Source: Camellia lanceoleosa (lineage: Eukaryota > Streptophyta > Magnoliopsida > Ericales > Theaceae). Taken from it: a DNA stretch of 64,000 nt. The notes beneath the pieces were generated by a model. It was not told the origin of the DNA. It saw only the letters and a program-made list of their open reading frames with translations, and made no database searches. Location of the stretch: NCBI GenBank assembly GCA_025200525.1, contig CM045762.1:106976682-107040681 (forward strand), in the 5' to 3' direction. The stretch's first letter is position 1. The number at the start of each line of letters is the position of its first letter. Positions 11,484 through 22,424 of this stretch are shown here, piece by piece. The position numbers and the translations under genes are program-made.

Positions 11484-13701
11484 TGTTTGCACCACATTTT
11501 ATTTTTCTATCGATTGTGGCCTATTAATTATGGCCAAGTTCGATTATGATCTGTCGATTGAAATCATAAACTACTTTCAAAGAATAATCTTGACCACATT
11601 TATTTTTATTATTTCTGTCAACAAGCATGCTAATGCGGCATGATAAATGTGTTAAGGACGTAGCATGATGACATATTAAATGGAAGGCCAGAAAGTTAGC
11701 AATTGAGCAATTTGAAAGTTAGTTGTTGAGATTAAGGAGCCAAAATCAAATCAAGCACCAAATTTGCAAAATGGTTCCTATCAAAGATGGGATATGTATC
11801 ATGTTGAGGAAATCATGGGCTTGTTGAGGAAATCATGAACTTAGGTTATCTCTTTCTCTCATATGGCTGAGCCTATAAATAGGCCAAGAGAAATACAAAG
11901 ATCAATCAATGAATCATCAACAACCACTAATCACACTCGTAAAGAGTTATCTATGAGTAGTTCTAAGTTAGCTATTTTAGAAATAGATTAAACTAGTAGC
12001 TTTTTCCAATCCCCACTTCTATTCTTTCTGTTGATTGTTGTATTTTTCATTTCTTTATTCGTGTTTGAGTTCTTGTAACTGATAACAAGTGACAATTTAA
12101 TTGAATAAATACATATTATTTTCTATTCAAATCCTTTTTTACTTAATTACCTCCAGGGAAATCCTTAATCTGTTTAAGTCATAGAACTCAACCACAAAAC
12201 CTAATCTTTTTATGTTTATTAAAATTTGTATAAGTCTGTCGATCAATCGTTGTTGATTGGGCCTAAACCGAATTTCTGCTAACATAAATTGGCACGCATA
12301 TGTGCGACCATTCTAACTTGGAGTAATGGCAATGAAGAAGCAGGCTAACACGTATGAAATCATGCCCTCGGTGGCATGTTTACATCTTGTGAACCCATGG
12401 ATGTAAACTGCCAATGGAGTGGTAGTGTTCCCATGGATATAGATTATCAATGGAGTGCCTCATATTCTGAAAATTGTTCGTGTTATAGTGGTAGTTCTAC
12501 GTTTATTGCCAACATAATGGCATTGACAAATGATGTGAAAAGAATGATTTGGCATTATGGGGATGAAATTTATTGATGCGAGAGTGAAATTTTAGTCCCA
12601 AGAGAAGAAATTAATTCTCTTTATAGGCAAAGATTTCAAATAATTTTATCATCTCTGTATTATTTGACGCAAAGGGATTTAAATTACTGTGATAGAAAAA
12701 TTCATCAACTTAAAGGCCAAATTTTTCTAATTGATGAAGAAATTCTATGTTGGAAGCAAAAATTAGAAGGCATAATGGCCAATGAAAAATTAAGATATGA
12801 AAATAATGTGACTCATGTGATTAAGACACATTTTTGAAGAGCCAATCATTCATGAAGAGTCAATGTATGTGGCTCGAAGGGTTAGCACACCAAGTCATAA
12901 AAACAATATGACTTTGGGGAATTTTCATTGGCCATTAATGGCTAAAATTAAAAAACAACCCATTCTCTCAAGATATACTGAGAATTCTGATGAAAAAGAT
13001 TCATTTGGGGGGCATAATATTTTGCCAAACGTGACAAAAAGTGACAAACCATTGATGGCTAAAAAAGAAGAATAATCCTTTCTCTCAAAAAATGTTAAAA
13101 AAATATCACAAAATGATGGTAAAAATTCACTTGGGGGGCATGATTTTAAGCCAATGAAGGCTGAAAATTATGAACTTGGGAGACATGATTTTAAGCTACA
13201 GATAACTAAAATTATGAACCTACGTTTATTGAATGTGAATTTTTTGACATTGTTCAAAGTGTCAAAATTTATAAATTTTTCATAACATTCAATTATGTGA
13301 GTTTTGGGATCTAACATCCACTTTGGATTTGTAGATCACACCAAAAACTCATTTTCATGACATGGTTTGAAAAACAACAATAGTTAAAAAATGCTATATG
13401 TAGTGAATTTTATTTAATTAACCAAAATGTGGCTAACAGAGAATTGTTTTATTTTAAAAATAAGGGATGTGACTTTTTGTTATGTCACTTGATAGAGCCA
13501 AAAATAGAGTGTTTGCCAACCAACAGTGATAGATTAAAAATTACTATGGGTGTAATATAACTCTTCCAGAATTTAAATTATTTGCACCATAAAATATTTT
13601 CTGTCGATTGTGGTGAACCACCTTATAAATCATTTAATTGGATTTCATTCTTCAATCTATTTAAATGAAGGGGCATTGTTTGCACCACATTTTATTTTTC
13701 T
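11484..13701 (+). mobile_element. Non-autonomous LTR element with truncated 3' LTR
   Basis: A 5' LTR of about 800 bases runs from TGTTTGCACC (11484) to CTGCTAACA (12284), with TATAAATAGG near 11872. The internal part has a short frame at 12376-12576 and no recognisable gag or pol domain. A purine run (AATGAAGGGGCA) ends at 13675, and immediately after it the LTR start recurs: TGTTTGCACCACATTTTATT and five more bases match at 13677-13701, after which similarity stops. The order LTR, internal, polypurine tract, LTR start is that of an LTR retrotransposon. The 3' LTR is cut to 25 bases. The region after the 5' LTR (TTGGCACGCA) is not a standard primer-binding site. TRIM/LARD-like or a decayed Gypsy. 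Confidence 0.65.
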
Positions 13702-13768
13702 TTCAAGCAAATATAACATGAATCCTGGAATTTTGACATCAATTGTTAGTCTTTTTAACTCAACTTTA

Positions 13769-14207
13769 TGTTAGGAAAAATATATGATTTCCCACAAGTA
13801 AATCAATAAATGAGAATAAGAACTATTGCGAAAAATTAAATCAACAACGACACAAGAATGTTTACGTGGTTTCCTCAATGTGAGGTATATCCATGGGATC
13901 GAAATCCAATTCAACTATCAACCAAGAGTTTCCAAACCATTACAAACGAGACACGAATGGTCTTACAAATCACCCTTAGGTGAATTCTAAATAATCACAA
14001 ATAATCAAGAGGAAAGACCTCACCAAATAGATGAACAAAAATAACTGAAACAATCCTCCGAAACTGAAGCCAATAGAGCGTTGAAACTGAAGTAACAACA
14101 ACAAATCAAGTAAGAACCTTGGATCAATCTTAGCTACCAAAGTGAATACACACAACACTATGATTCAACAAATTGAATTACCCATTGCACAGTCACCGAG
14201 GATCATC
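13769..14207 (-). repeat. 3' LTR of the Copia element (partial)
   Basis: Matches the 5' LTR from TGTTAGGAAAAATATAT to about 13985, then contains about 190 bases (13986-14180) that the 5' LTR lacks, then matches again (ACCCATTGCACAGT) to 14207. Beyond that point the 5' LTR continues for about 237 bases that are missing here, so the U3 end was lost together with the RT/RNase H region. Confidence 0.85.
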
Positions 14208-14270
14208 CTAGGGGTGTGAATCTGGCCCAGCCCATGTCAGGCCTCGCAGGCTGGACTGGGCCCGAAAATC
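14208..14270. repeat. G+C-rich hairpin-forming scar
   Basis: TAGGGGTGTGAATCTGGCCC followed by GGCCTCGCAGGC and GGACTGGGCC: self-complementary and much more G+C rich than its surroundings. It replaces the RT/RNase H part of the Copia element. The start resembles G+C-rich plant MITE or hairpin ends, but only one end can be recognised. Confidence 0.4.
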
Positions 14271-15019
14271 ATAAGTGTGATTTTCAAGCAACAGATTCAT
14301 CTTGTCTTTCATGGCTTTTCCCAATCATCTTTCTTTGCATGCTCAATTGCTTCTTGGTAGCTCTCGGGCTCCTCTTGATCAGAAATCAACACAAATTCAT
14401 TGGAAGGAAACTTTCTTGAAGGTTGCTGGTCCCCTGTAGATTTTCTCAACTCAAGTTGTGGTGGCGGTTCTTAAGTTGGATACTCTTCCTCAATTTTGGG
14501 CTCAACATCATTTGGAGTAGCATCATCATCTACATCTTCAAGAGGTGGCTGCACATCTCCCCCATTTTCATTATCTAGCGAAGACGAAGGAGATGGATTA
14601 ATATCAATGAGATCACTAGTTTTTGGCTCCGGTTGATCACCTTTGCTAAAGTCTTCAATTGTTTGGTCTTCAAGAAACACAACATCACAGTTTCGAATGA
14701 ATTTCTTGTTGACCAGATCCCACAATCTATAACCAAATTCATCACGCCCATAGCCAAGAAAAATATAAATACATTGTCTTAACTTGCTATCAAGCTTGGA
14801 CCTCTCATCTTTTGGAATGTGAACAAAAGCTCGGCAACCAAACACTCTCAAGTGCTCATAAGACACATATTTACGGGTCCAAACTCTTTCTGGGACATCA
14901 CCATTCAAAGGATGGGAAGGAGATAAATTGATCACGTCAACTGCTGTTCTCATTGCCACACCCCAAAAGGATCTTAGCAATTTAGCATGTGAAACCAAAC
15001 ACCTTGTTCTTTCTATAAT
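14270..15019 (-). pseudogene. Copia pol fragment: integrase C-terminus and start of RT
   Basis: Minus-strand frame of 194 codons (14471-15055; the part above 15019 is foreign LTR sequence). It reads ERTRCLVSHAKLLRSFWGVA, then LRVFGCRAFVHIPKDERSKL and IFLGYGRDEFGYRLWD, the standard C-terminal half of Copia integrase. An acidic linker follows (EDVDDDATPNDVEPKIEEEY). Past the stop near 14474 a second frame continues with FPSNEFVLI and SYQEAIEHAKKDDWEKAMKD, the start of the Copia RT domain, and ends abruptly after NHTYDF at about 14270. The catalytic RT motifs are absent. Confidence 0.88.
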
Positions 15020-18000
15020 TGTTACAACCCAAACCCGCCCCTCTAGGTTTAGCATCGTAATCGGCCAGTAATCCTGGGATTACCAAAGACCTCTGAGACA
15101 GATTAACATAATATTAAGGGCTAGCGAAAGCAACGCCCATCGAGCTATGCAGACTTATATGAGGCATAAAATTTTAAACTTTATATACATGCATTTACAT
15201 ATCATCATATATATAGGCTAGACAAAAAGGGACTTTGCCTTAAATACAAAATAAACAAAAACACTAGTTAAAACAAAACAAGAAAACAAAACTTGAACTT
15301 TATGCACATAGCCATAACCACTAGACATATCCTGAACCTCCACGGGAAGCACATAAGTTGGCTAACAAAAACAGATTCCAGGCAAATATATCTAAGCCTG
15401 GTCACGCACCTGATCACCTACATACATAAATAATACAATGAGTTGGAGTCCAGTGAATATTAACAAAGTAAAGGGTTTTAATGAATGATGTCCTATATCA
15501 GATTTGGAAAATAGATTCATATTTTTTTCAAAAATAGAAGTAGATCCATATTCATATTCTTGTTCAAATCATATACAAAAATCAGAGTTCATGCTAAATC
15601 ATATGTGGTACATCCATTAGCACTAACAGAACAAATACAGAACAAATATAAAACATATGGTGGTTATAAATAACCAATTCCATAAAGGAACCTCCGGATC
15701 TGGGTAACAGGTAACAGATATGCTAAGCTCCTTAATGGAGCCTGCAGTGCAGTAATAGATATGAGATATAATAAGTTCTATGATGGAACCTCCGATCGGG
15801 TAATAGATATGAGACATGTTGAGCTCCTTAATGGAGCCTACGATACATGTAACGGATAATAGACATAATAAGTTCCATAATGGAACCTCCGATCTTTGAG
15901 TAGCGCCACAGATATCACATGATGTTAAGGATGCCATGAATATATGTCAGAAATTGGACAATCATTCATTGTACAGAACATAACATTTCAAAAAGCAGAT
16001 CTTATTTCATCATACAGAAAATAAATAAAGTTGAACATAACTTTACTAAGTTACTACTTACAAATAGCAATAGAAGCATATCAAACAGATTTGAAAAATC
16101 AGATAGATCAGGTAAACGATAGCGCATGACCTACACAAACACATAACATATACACATAGAAACACAATATCACTTCCTTGATCAAACTTGACTTTTCTTG
16201 TCTTTTTTTGTTTAAGTAGTTCAAAGTTCTACTACGCTTATTTTTTCTTATTCAAATGAATCGGGTTCTTATTTCACATATTCTTTCATTACTAAATTAT
16301 TCTTTTCTAAATAAACTAATTTCTTACTTGGCTTCTTAATCAATTACTACTAAGTTAATGACTTATTCTTTAATCAACTAATTAATGTTGTTTGTTAGCT
16401 AGTTTCTTAATCTTTATTGAGCCATAAATCATGTTTAGAATACTTTGGAAAGAGATGAGATTGAAAATATGAACTAAATGCAATTTTCCAAAATATCTTT
16501 GAAAAATAATTTTGCTCGGCGAACTTCTTTTCGATCGAGTGGTGCAAAGACTATAAACATTCTTGAAGCTCATAATGTTAAGCAAGCCACCAATTGGTCG
16601 CTCGGCGATCCATAAAAATTCTGAATTTTCAAAGTTGGAAATTGAGGTTCCAACTCCATTTCAAAGCTTAGGCTCATTCATGACTTATTGAAAAACATAA
16701 AGATACTTTGAAAAACACTAATACATGACTATTTGGCAATCAATTTTCCAAAAGTCAAAAATTTTGTCAAAACTTAAATTATTTATCCATTCATGCAAGG
16801 ATTTCAATTTCTTTTGCTCTTGATTTCCAAAACATGCAATTAAAGCCATAAAACTCCTAGAAGAATATTTACAAGTAAATTATAAAGCTTGTTTTAACCA
16901 TGATTTTCAAAATCAAATCCAAAATAATTAATTTCTAATTTAACCTTCATAAACTTAATCTTAATTTCAATTCTTTTTTCAAAACATGACTCAATGATGC
17001 ATGTGCAATTGAAACTTGGTTGATTCCAATTAACTTCTATAATTTTGAATCCAATTCAATTTCTTTGTCATTTTACTAATTCCTCTTAAGTCATGAAATT
17101 GAAATTATAAAACTCTTTTAAAGAAATATTTGCATGTATGAAATGAAGATCAAAACTACTAATTTTATATTTGTTTCCAAGCAAATCATAATTTAATTCT
17201 TGAATTACTCTAATTTAGATTTTTATTAATTTTCTTCATATCTAGCCCAAATTTAAACTTACAAGTCTTTTACACATGAATTAAATCTAAAACCTTGAAA
17301 TTCTAACATGCATGTAAGGATGAGTTTCAAATATGTGAAGAATAACAAAAATCAAACTCAAACTAATTAATTTCTAAATTTATTTCCTTAATCTTAAACT
17401 TAACTCAATTTTTATTCATCTTCTTGCTAATTCCTCTTAATTTATATGCAATTGAACCCAGTTTCATTTTGATTCTAGATGTTAGGGGAATTATTTACAA
17501 GAATTAAGGTAGAAATTATTACCTATTGTTCTTCAAAGATGAATTCTCGAGTCTCTCTTTGTTACTCTTTACTTTCTTCTTTGTTCCTAACTTCTTCCTT
17601 AACTCTAGCACCAGAACACAAAACAATGGCTCTCTCTCTCTCTCTCTCCCTTTCTTGAACTCACATTCTCTTATACTCCCTTTCTCAGCCAAGTAGAACA
17701 AATGGTTGAATACCTAAACATTTATTAACTTAAAGGTTATCAACACATTACACACACATGTTCACTCCTAGATATTGCACAAGCACACGTGCACAGACCT
17801 TAAGCCTTCAGCACAACACTTATACACACACACTCAGACTTCTTTGCACACCCATATACACCCTTCAAATTTTAGACCATTCAATTTATGATTAAAATTA
17901 ACTTAATTAGGCAACACTTGAGTCATGAAACATCTTGATTAGAACATAACAATTAATCATAACTAATCATAAATCCGCATAATTTAATTTGTCTAATTTA

Positions 18001-18515
18001 ACTTCCATTAGAGACCAATTAATTATATTTAAATTTATCATTCTGAACTAGATTTTTAATCAAACTCCCAAAATGCTCCAAATATTAAATTAAACTTATT
18101 TCTATCCTCAATTTTGGTTTCTTAAATAATTAAGGTCTTCAATTTCAAATTAAACTTCAAAATCTTCGCCAATAAATTACATATTCAATTGAACACCTCA
18201 TAAATAAATTTAATTTATAATAATCTTAATTCCTAATTTGTATAACTTAATTTACTCCAATTCAGACCCAATTAATCAAATCTCATTTTTATAAATCTGA
18301 ATCGAATATTTAATTAAACTCCCATATGGTCCGATACTCGAAATTAAAATAATTCAATTTCTAATTCTAAAATAAATCCTCAATAGAATCATATACGAAT
18401 CAGTCTCCATAATTTTCATAAATTCCATATTAAATTAGAATAATTGGCAATTAAAATTCAAATCTCCTTAATTAATTAAGTGCTAATCATTATACGTGGT
18501 GGGGTTGTCATAACA
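15020..18515 (-). mobile_element. 3.5-kb LTR (family B-like) nested in Copia integrase
   Basis: On the plus strand it starts TGTTACAACCCAAACCCGCC and ends GGGGTTGTCATAACA. It cuts the Copia integrase at the conserved NRTI-ERTR site: the upstream half resumes at 18516 with MMNRT. Read on the minus strand it resembles the solo LTR at 52147-54768: both start TGT-A-ACAACCC and both end TACTGGCC...TAG(A)GGGCGGGTT-GGGT-GT-ACA. A minus-strand TATA-like GTATAAGAG near 17670 and a CT/GA leader (about 17630-17650) fit an LTR promoter. There is no coding sequence. The 5-bp flanks (ATAAT and ATGGT) match only three of five. Best read as a solo LTR of a large Gypsy-type family. Confidence 0.75.
15680..15905. 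repeat. Degenerate tandem repeats within the nested LTR
   Basis: Four to five units of about 55-60 bases sharing (A/G)AGTTCCATAATGGAACCTCCGAT-type cores, alternating with CTCCTTAATGGAGCCT. Each core can form a short hairpin (CC-TAATGG). Periodicity is imperfect. Confidence 0.7.
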
Positions 18516-19430
18516 ATGGTACGGTTCATCATTTCGGCAATGCCATTTTGTTGAGGAGTCTTCTTAACTGTCTTTTGGTGTCGAATACCTTGACTGCAAC
18601 AATACTCATCAAATGGCTCAATGTATTCACCACCATTGTTTGATCGGATGCACTTTAATTTCTACCCTATTTCTCTTTCAACCATGGCCTGAAAATGCTT
18701 AAATACATCAAGAATTTGATCTTTAGTTTTTAGTATAAAAACCCAAACTTTCCTTGAATAATCATCAATGAAAGTAACAAAATAAAATGCACAACTATGT
18801 ATTCTAACTTTTAAAGGACCAAAAACATTTGAACGAATCAACTCCAAAACATTTTCTTTTTTAGAAGCAACATTTTTATGAAAAGAAACTCTATGTTGTT
18901 TATCCACCAAACAATGAACACATGTTTTAAGATGTGTACCTTTCAAATCGGGTAGAAACTCTTTCTTGAACAAAACTTGTAGCCCTTTTTCACTTATGTG
19001 CCCAAGTCGCTTGTGCCACAATTCGGTAGAAGTATTATCTTCAAGTGCATTGACAACACATTTACAAATTTTTCCTTGCATCGAATAAAGTGTATGAGTC
19101 TTCTTACACTTAGCCACCACCAAGGAACCCTTTGTGAGCTTCCATATTCCATCACCAAATTTGTTGTTGTAGCCTTCATCATCTAACTTCCCGGTAGAAA
19201 TCAAATTGAGGCGATTGTCGGGAACATGACTCACATCTTTAAGTAACAACTTGCAGCCCAAATTTGTTTCCAAGCAAACATCACCCATGCCAATAATTTT
19301 GGACAAACCTTCATTACCCATTCGAATACAATCATAATTTCTTTTGGTGTAGGTAGTGAAGAAATTAACTCAAGAAGTCACATGAAAAGAAGCACCGGAA
19401 TCAATCACCCAATTGCTCTCTTGACCCACA
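18516..19430 (-). pseudogene. Copia pol fragment: protease and integrase N-terminal/core
   Basis: The aspartic-protease motif DSGASFH is at 19388-19402, with an in-frame stop a few codons later. The main frame (19321-18662) then reads RMGNEGLSKIIGMGD-like sequence (GLSKIIGMGDVCLETNLGCK), RLNLISTGKLDDEGY, the integrase zinc-binding pair WHKRLGH...CVHC, and FIDDYSRKVWVF with the first catalytic Asp. After a stop at 18662 the frame goes on to NNGGEY, where the second catalytic Asp (normally SDNGGEY) is Asn, and to TPQQNGIAEMMNRT with the catalytic Glu region. Wording is close to Tnt1/Tork elements. Stops and a changed catalytic residue make it inactive. Confidence 0.92.
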
Positions 19431-19549
19431 AAACACAAATGACCATGAGATCATCGGTAGTAACCGCCGTTGTGTTTTCTTACTTCTTATCTACACTTTT
19501 GTCACGCCTTTTCTACTTGTTCTTGAGCTTTCGGTATTTTCGCTTCATG

Positions 19550-20290
19550 TGTCCTTTCTCATGGCGATAATGACACTCAATGTTTTTCTTTAAAAAAGAA
19601 CCATCTCTTGATTTGTCACGGCTTTGATCACGATCATGAGGAGTCTTACTCCTCACTCTTGCTTTGTTTCGGCCTCTCACAACAAATGCTTCCAAATGAG
19701 AGGAACCCGCTGATTTTCTTCTATTTTTTTATTTAACAAGCTACTAGTGACTTGGCTCATTGTGACAACTCCATCGGGCATTAAATTACTAACCGTCACA
19801 ACCAAAGTCTCCTAACTTTCGGGCAAAGAACTAAGTAGCATCGAAACCTGCAACTCACTATCAAAAATAATTTTCATAGAAGCAAGTTGGTTAACAATAC
19901 TTTTTATTTCATTCAAATGTTCCGGAATAGGGCTGCCATCTTTATATTATAAATTAACCAACTTTCGAAACATAAAGGCTTTATTTGTGGCTGATTTCCT
20001 ATTATAAAGGCCTTCTAATTTTTTCCATAAATCATGTGCTGAAGTTTCAGTAGCAACATGATGAAACATGATGAAACACGATGAAACACACTGTCGAGTG
20101 TACCCTTCGATTAAGCCTCTTCTATTCATCATCTTTCATACTATCAAGTTTGCCACTATCACCCTTAATAGGCCCATACAAATCTTTACAAAATAATAGG
20201 TCCTCCATTTTAGTTTTTCAAGTTACCCAATTGCTTCCATTGAAGTTAGACATACGACCTACATTCCCCTCCATTGATTTATACAAATAA
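19550..20290 (-). pseudogene. Copia gag remnant
   Basis: Read on the minus strand from the primer-binding site: a start MEGNVGRMSNFNGSNW, then KTKMEDLLFCKDLYGPIKGD, HHVATETSAHDLWKKLEGLY, AFMFRKLVNL and SLPESWETLVVTVSNLMPDG, all in the order of Tnt1-type Gag. The zinc knuckle near 19555-19600 reads CHYRHEKGHMKRKYRK: two of the four zinc ligands (second and last Cys) are replaced. At least three in-frame stops and small frame changes are present. Confidence 0.88.
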
Positions 20291-20311
20291 ATAAACCCAA
20301 ATAAACCGTAA

Positions 20312-20323
20312 GCTCTGATACCA
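20312..20323 (-). promoter_or_regulatory. tRNA-iMet primer-binding site
   Basis: The complement of GCTCTGATACCA reads TGGTATCAGAGC, the standard Copia minus-strand primer site, two bases inside the 5' LTR end (20326). Confidence 0.95.
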
Positions 20324-20325
20324 GT

Positions 20326-20804
20326 TGTTAGGGAAAAATATATAATTTCCCACAAGTAAATCAATCAATAGGAATAAAAACTAATGCGAAAATTAGATTA
20401 ACAACGACACAAGAATTTTTACGTAGTTCCCTCAATGTAAGGTATGTCCACGGGATTGAAATCCGATTCTACTAGCAACCAAGAGCTTCCAAACGATTAC
20501 AAACAAGATACGAATGGTCTCACAAACCACCCTTAGGTGAATTACCCACTGCACAGTGAGGACCATCCAAATTATATAGCAGCTGCAACACATCTTAGGA
20601 AAAAAATATATACATATATATACTTTTTGGGTTTTTTTTATTATCAAAACTCTAGTTACTACCAAACTGATTATAAAATACCTATTGGGCCTCCAAAATT
20701 TAGATATAATATATTAAAAATATATTATAACCAACACCCAACCAAATTAAATGTTTTCAGAAACTAATTAGATCCCATACTCCAATAAGGAGGCATACCC
20801 AACA
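20326..20804 (-). repeat. 5' LTR of the Copia element
   Basis: A 479-bp LTR starting TGTTAGG and ending ACCCAACA, followed by the TSD CTTTA. A TATA-like TATATAATTTGG on the minus strand lies near 20568-20580. Compared with the 3' LTR it lacks about 190 bases after AGGTGAATT; both sides of the missing segment carry GAATT. Confidence 0.88.
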
Positions 20805-20809
20805 CTTTA

Positions 20810-21271
20810 GTCAGGTTGGAAGTAGATGGCATTTGAGTAGCAGATTGTAGTGTCTGGGTGGGACCAAGGAATGCATTTGGTTGTTTCTCATCATAAACTT
20901 GCCTACTATTTCTACTGTCTTTTTCTTCTCCACCATTGCAAATAGTGGTTAGTGTTTTTAGGAACAATTAAGGTAGTCTTTGGGAGGGACGAAAGAATTA
21001 ATGCATTTGCTTGTTTCTTATTGTCAACTTGCCTACTACTTCCACTGCCTTCTTCTTCTCCACCAATGTGAATACTGTTTGGTGTTTTTAGGTGCAATGA
21101 AGGTACTTGTTGGGAGGGAGGAATGTACTTCATGGTTTTGTTGTCTCGAAGATTCAAGTTATGCAAAAGCCATAGGCCATGTTGAGCTTCAGATTCTAAA
21201 CAGTTTTTCAACGTGATCCCTAATTTTTTCTCCGTTGCTTTGTTGTGAAATAATCTTTTATCCTTCACCAA
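20810..21271 (-). pseudogene. Unrecognised gene fragment with internal duplication, hit by Copia
   Basis: I do not recognise this family. The minus strand has a 119-codon frame (21271-20912) followed in another frame by a 67-codon stretch. A unit of about 130 bases is tandemly duplicated: the frame NSIHIGGEEEGSGSSRQVDN is repeated as a diverged ICNGGEEKDSRNSRQVYDEK. Because 130 is not a multiple of three, the two copies are read in different frames. The Copia element is inserted right after TSNLTK; the last residues of the open frame (VLGMPPYWSMGSN) are LTR sequence. On the other side of the Copia (13768 downward) the frame can continue as VELKRLTIDVKIPGFM, so the target was open sequence, possibly an exon. 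Hydrophilic, Ser/Gln-rich; no domain seen. Confidence 0.4.
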
Positions 21272-21763
21272 AATATTATTATCATGGTTAAAAAATATAA
21301 TCCCTTTGGAAAAAAATTCACAAGTCTCATGAGTTTACCATACAATTTTAATTCAATTTGGAAAGGAAAAACGAAACATTGTGATTGAATTAGACAAATT
21401 ATATCTGCAGTCTTATATTTTGTCTTGGTGTCATTTTGCTCTCTATTATTTTAATTAACTCGATTTTAACTCCTGATTTTAAATTTTATTTTAATTTGGT
21501 CAAATTAATAATGTTGATTACAGTGTTTGAAGGAAAATGATCAGTAAGTGAGTTGAACTTAACTCATCAAATTAAACACGTTTATAATTTTGTCTATAAA
21601 AGTATAACACATGAGGCTTATATGCTCATTTTGCATAAAAATAAAAATAAAAATTGTAATCAATTGGATTAAATTAAAAAAAAAATTATAAATTCATAAT
21701 CAAAATTGAACTAATTGAAATTAGGGTTAATTGTTGAAAAAGTCCAAGTTCAAGAGGGTATAT
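21272..21763. other. A+T-rich spacer, no gene
   Basis: No gene or repeat structure recognised. Confidence 0.6.
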
Positions 21764-22424
21764 GAGCATCAGCATCAGAGTCGCTACAACGACTTTGACG
21801 CTATTGTAGAGAGCCAAACTGTAAATATGTTGATGCATCAGAGTCGCTATGGGCTTCATTCATTTTGACAAAGCTACAGTTCCTCCTCTGATGAAGCGAG
21901 GAACTATTCACAGGGTAATCAATTTTTTATTATATTTTCTTTCCCATGCTTCTTTCTTCCGCCAATAAGAACACTATCTCTCATACCACTATTCATCGCA
22001 ACACTTACGAGCCATCACACAAATTTCATTCACACCATCTTGGAAGTTCATCGGTCTTCTCTCTCTCTCGAATCTGGAGCAAAGTGGGGTCATCTCCCGA
22101 GATGTCCCCAGGATGTCCCATGAGAAGAAGAAAAATCTTGAAATTTTGTCGGTCCGCCTTGGCCGATCGCCTTGATCGACCACCAACTCTTGTGTTGTTC
22201 TTTGTTGTTGCTATAGTGCTATCTTGGGTCTTATTTTATACATGTTTTAATATATTTAAATTGAAAAAGATAAAAGAATAAAAATAATATTTTAATGAAA
22301 TAGAATTTTAAAATAGAGAGTTTGATGGAGTGTGTATATAAAAAGAGGCTAACTAAAATTTTAAAAAAAATGAATTTTGAGTTATAATTTGACTCAAAAT
22401 TTGCTGAGGCTAATGCGAATGCTC
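21764..22424. mobile_element. TIR element (MITE-like), 661 bp
   Basis: The left end GAGCATCAGCATCAG and the complement of the right end, GAGCATTCGCATTAG, form imperfect 15-bp terminal inverted repeats of a type frequent in plant MITEs. The interior is non-coding (one 111-codon chance frame) with a CT-rich tract near 22055. Flanks are TAT on the left and TAA on the right, which is compatible with but does not prove a 3-bp PIF/Harbinger-type duplication. Confidence 0.5.

Larger units (their letters stand above)
13769..20804 (-). mobile_element. Ty1/Copia (Tork/Tnt1-like) retrotransposon, decayed and nested
   Basis: The element starts TGTTAGG and ends CCCAACA, and is flanked by the 5-bp duplication CTTTA at 13764-13768 and 20805-20809. 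On the minus strand: 5' LTR (20326-20804), a tRNA-iMet primer-binding site TGGTATCAGAGC (complement of 20312-20323), gag, protease, integrase, the first part of reverse transcriptase, and a 3' LTR (13769-14207). The integrase is split by a 3.5-kb LTR insertion (15020-18515). Most of RT and all of RNase H are missing, replaced by a short G+C-rich piece at 14208-14270, so the copy is dead. The protein fragments resemble the Tnt1/Tork lineage. Confidence 0.92.
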
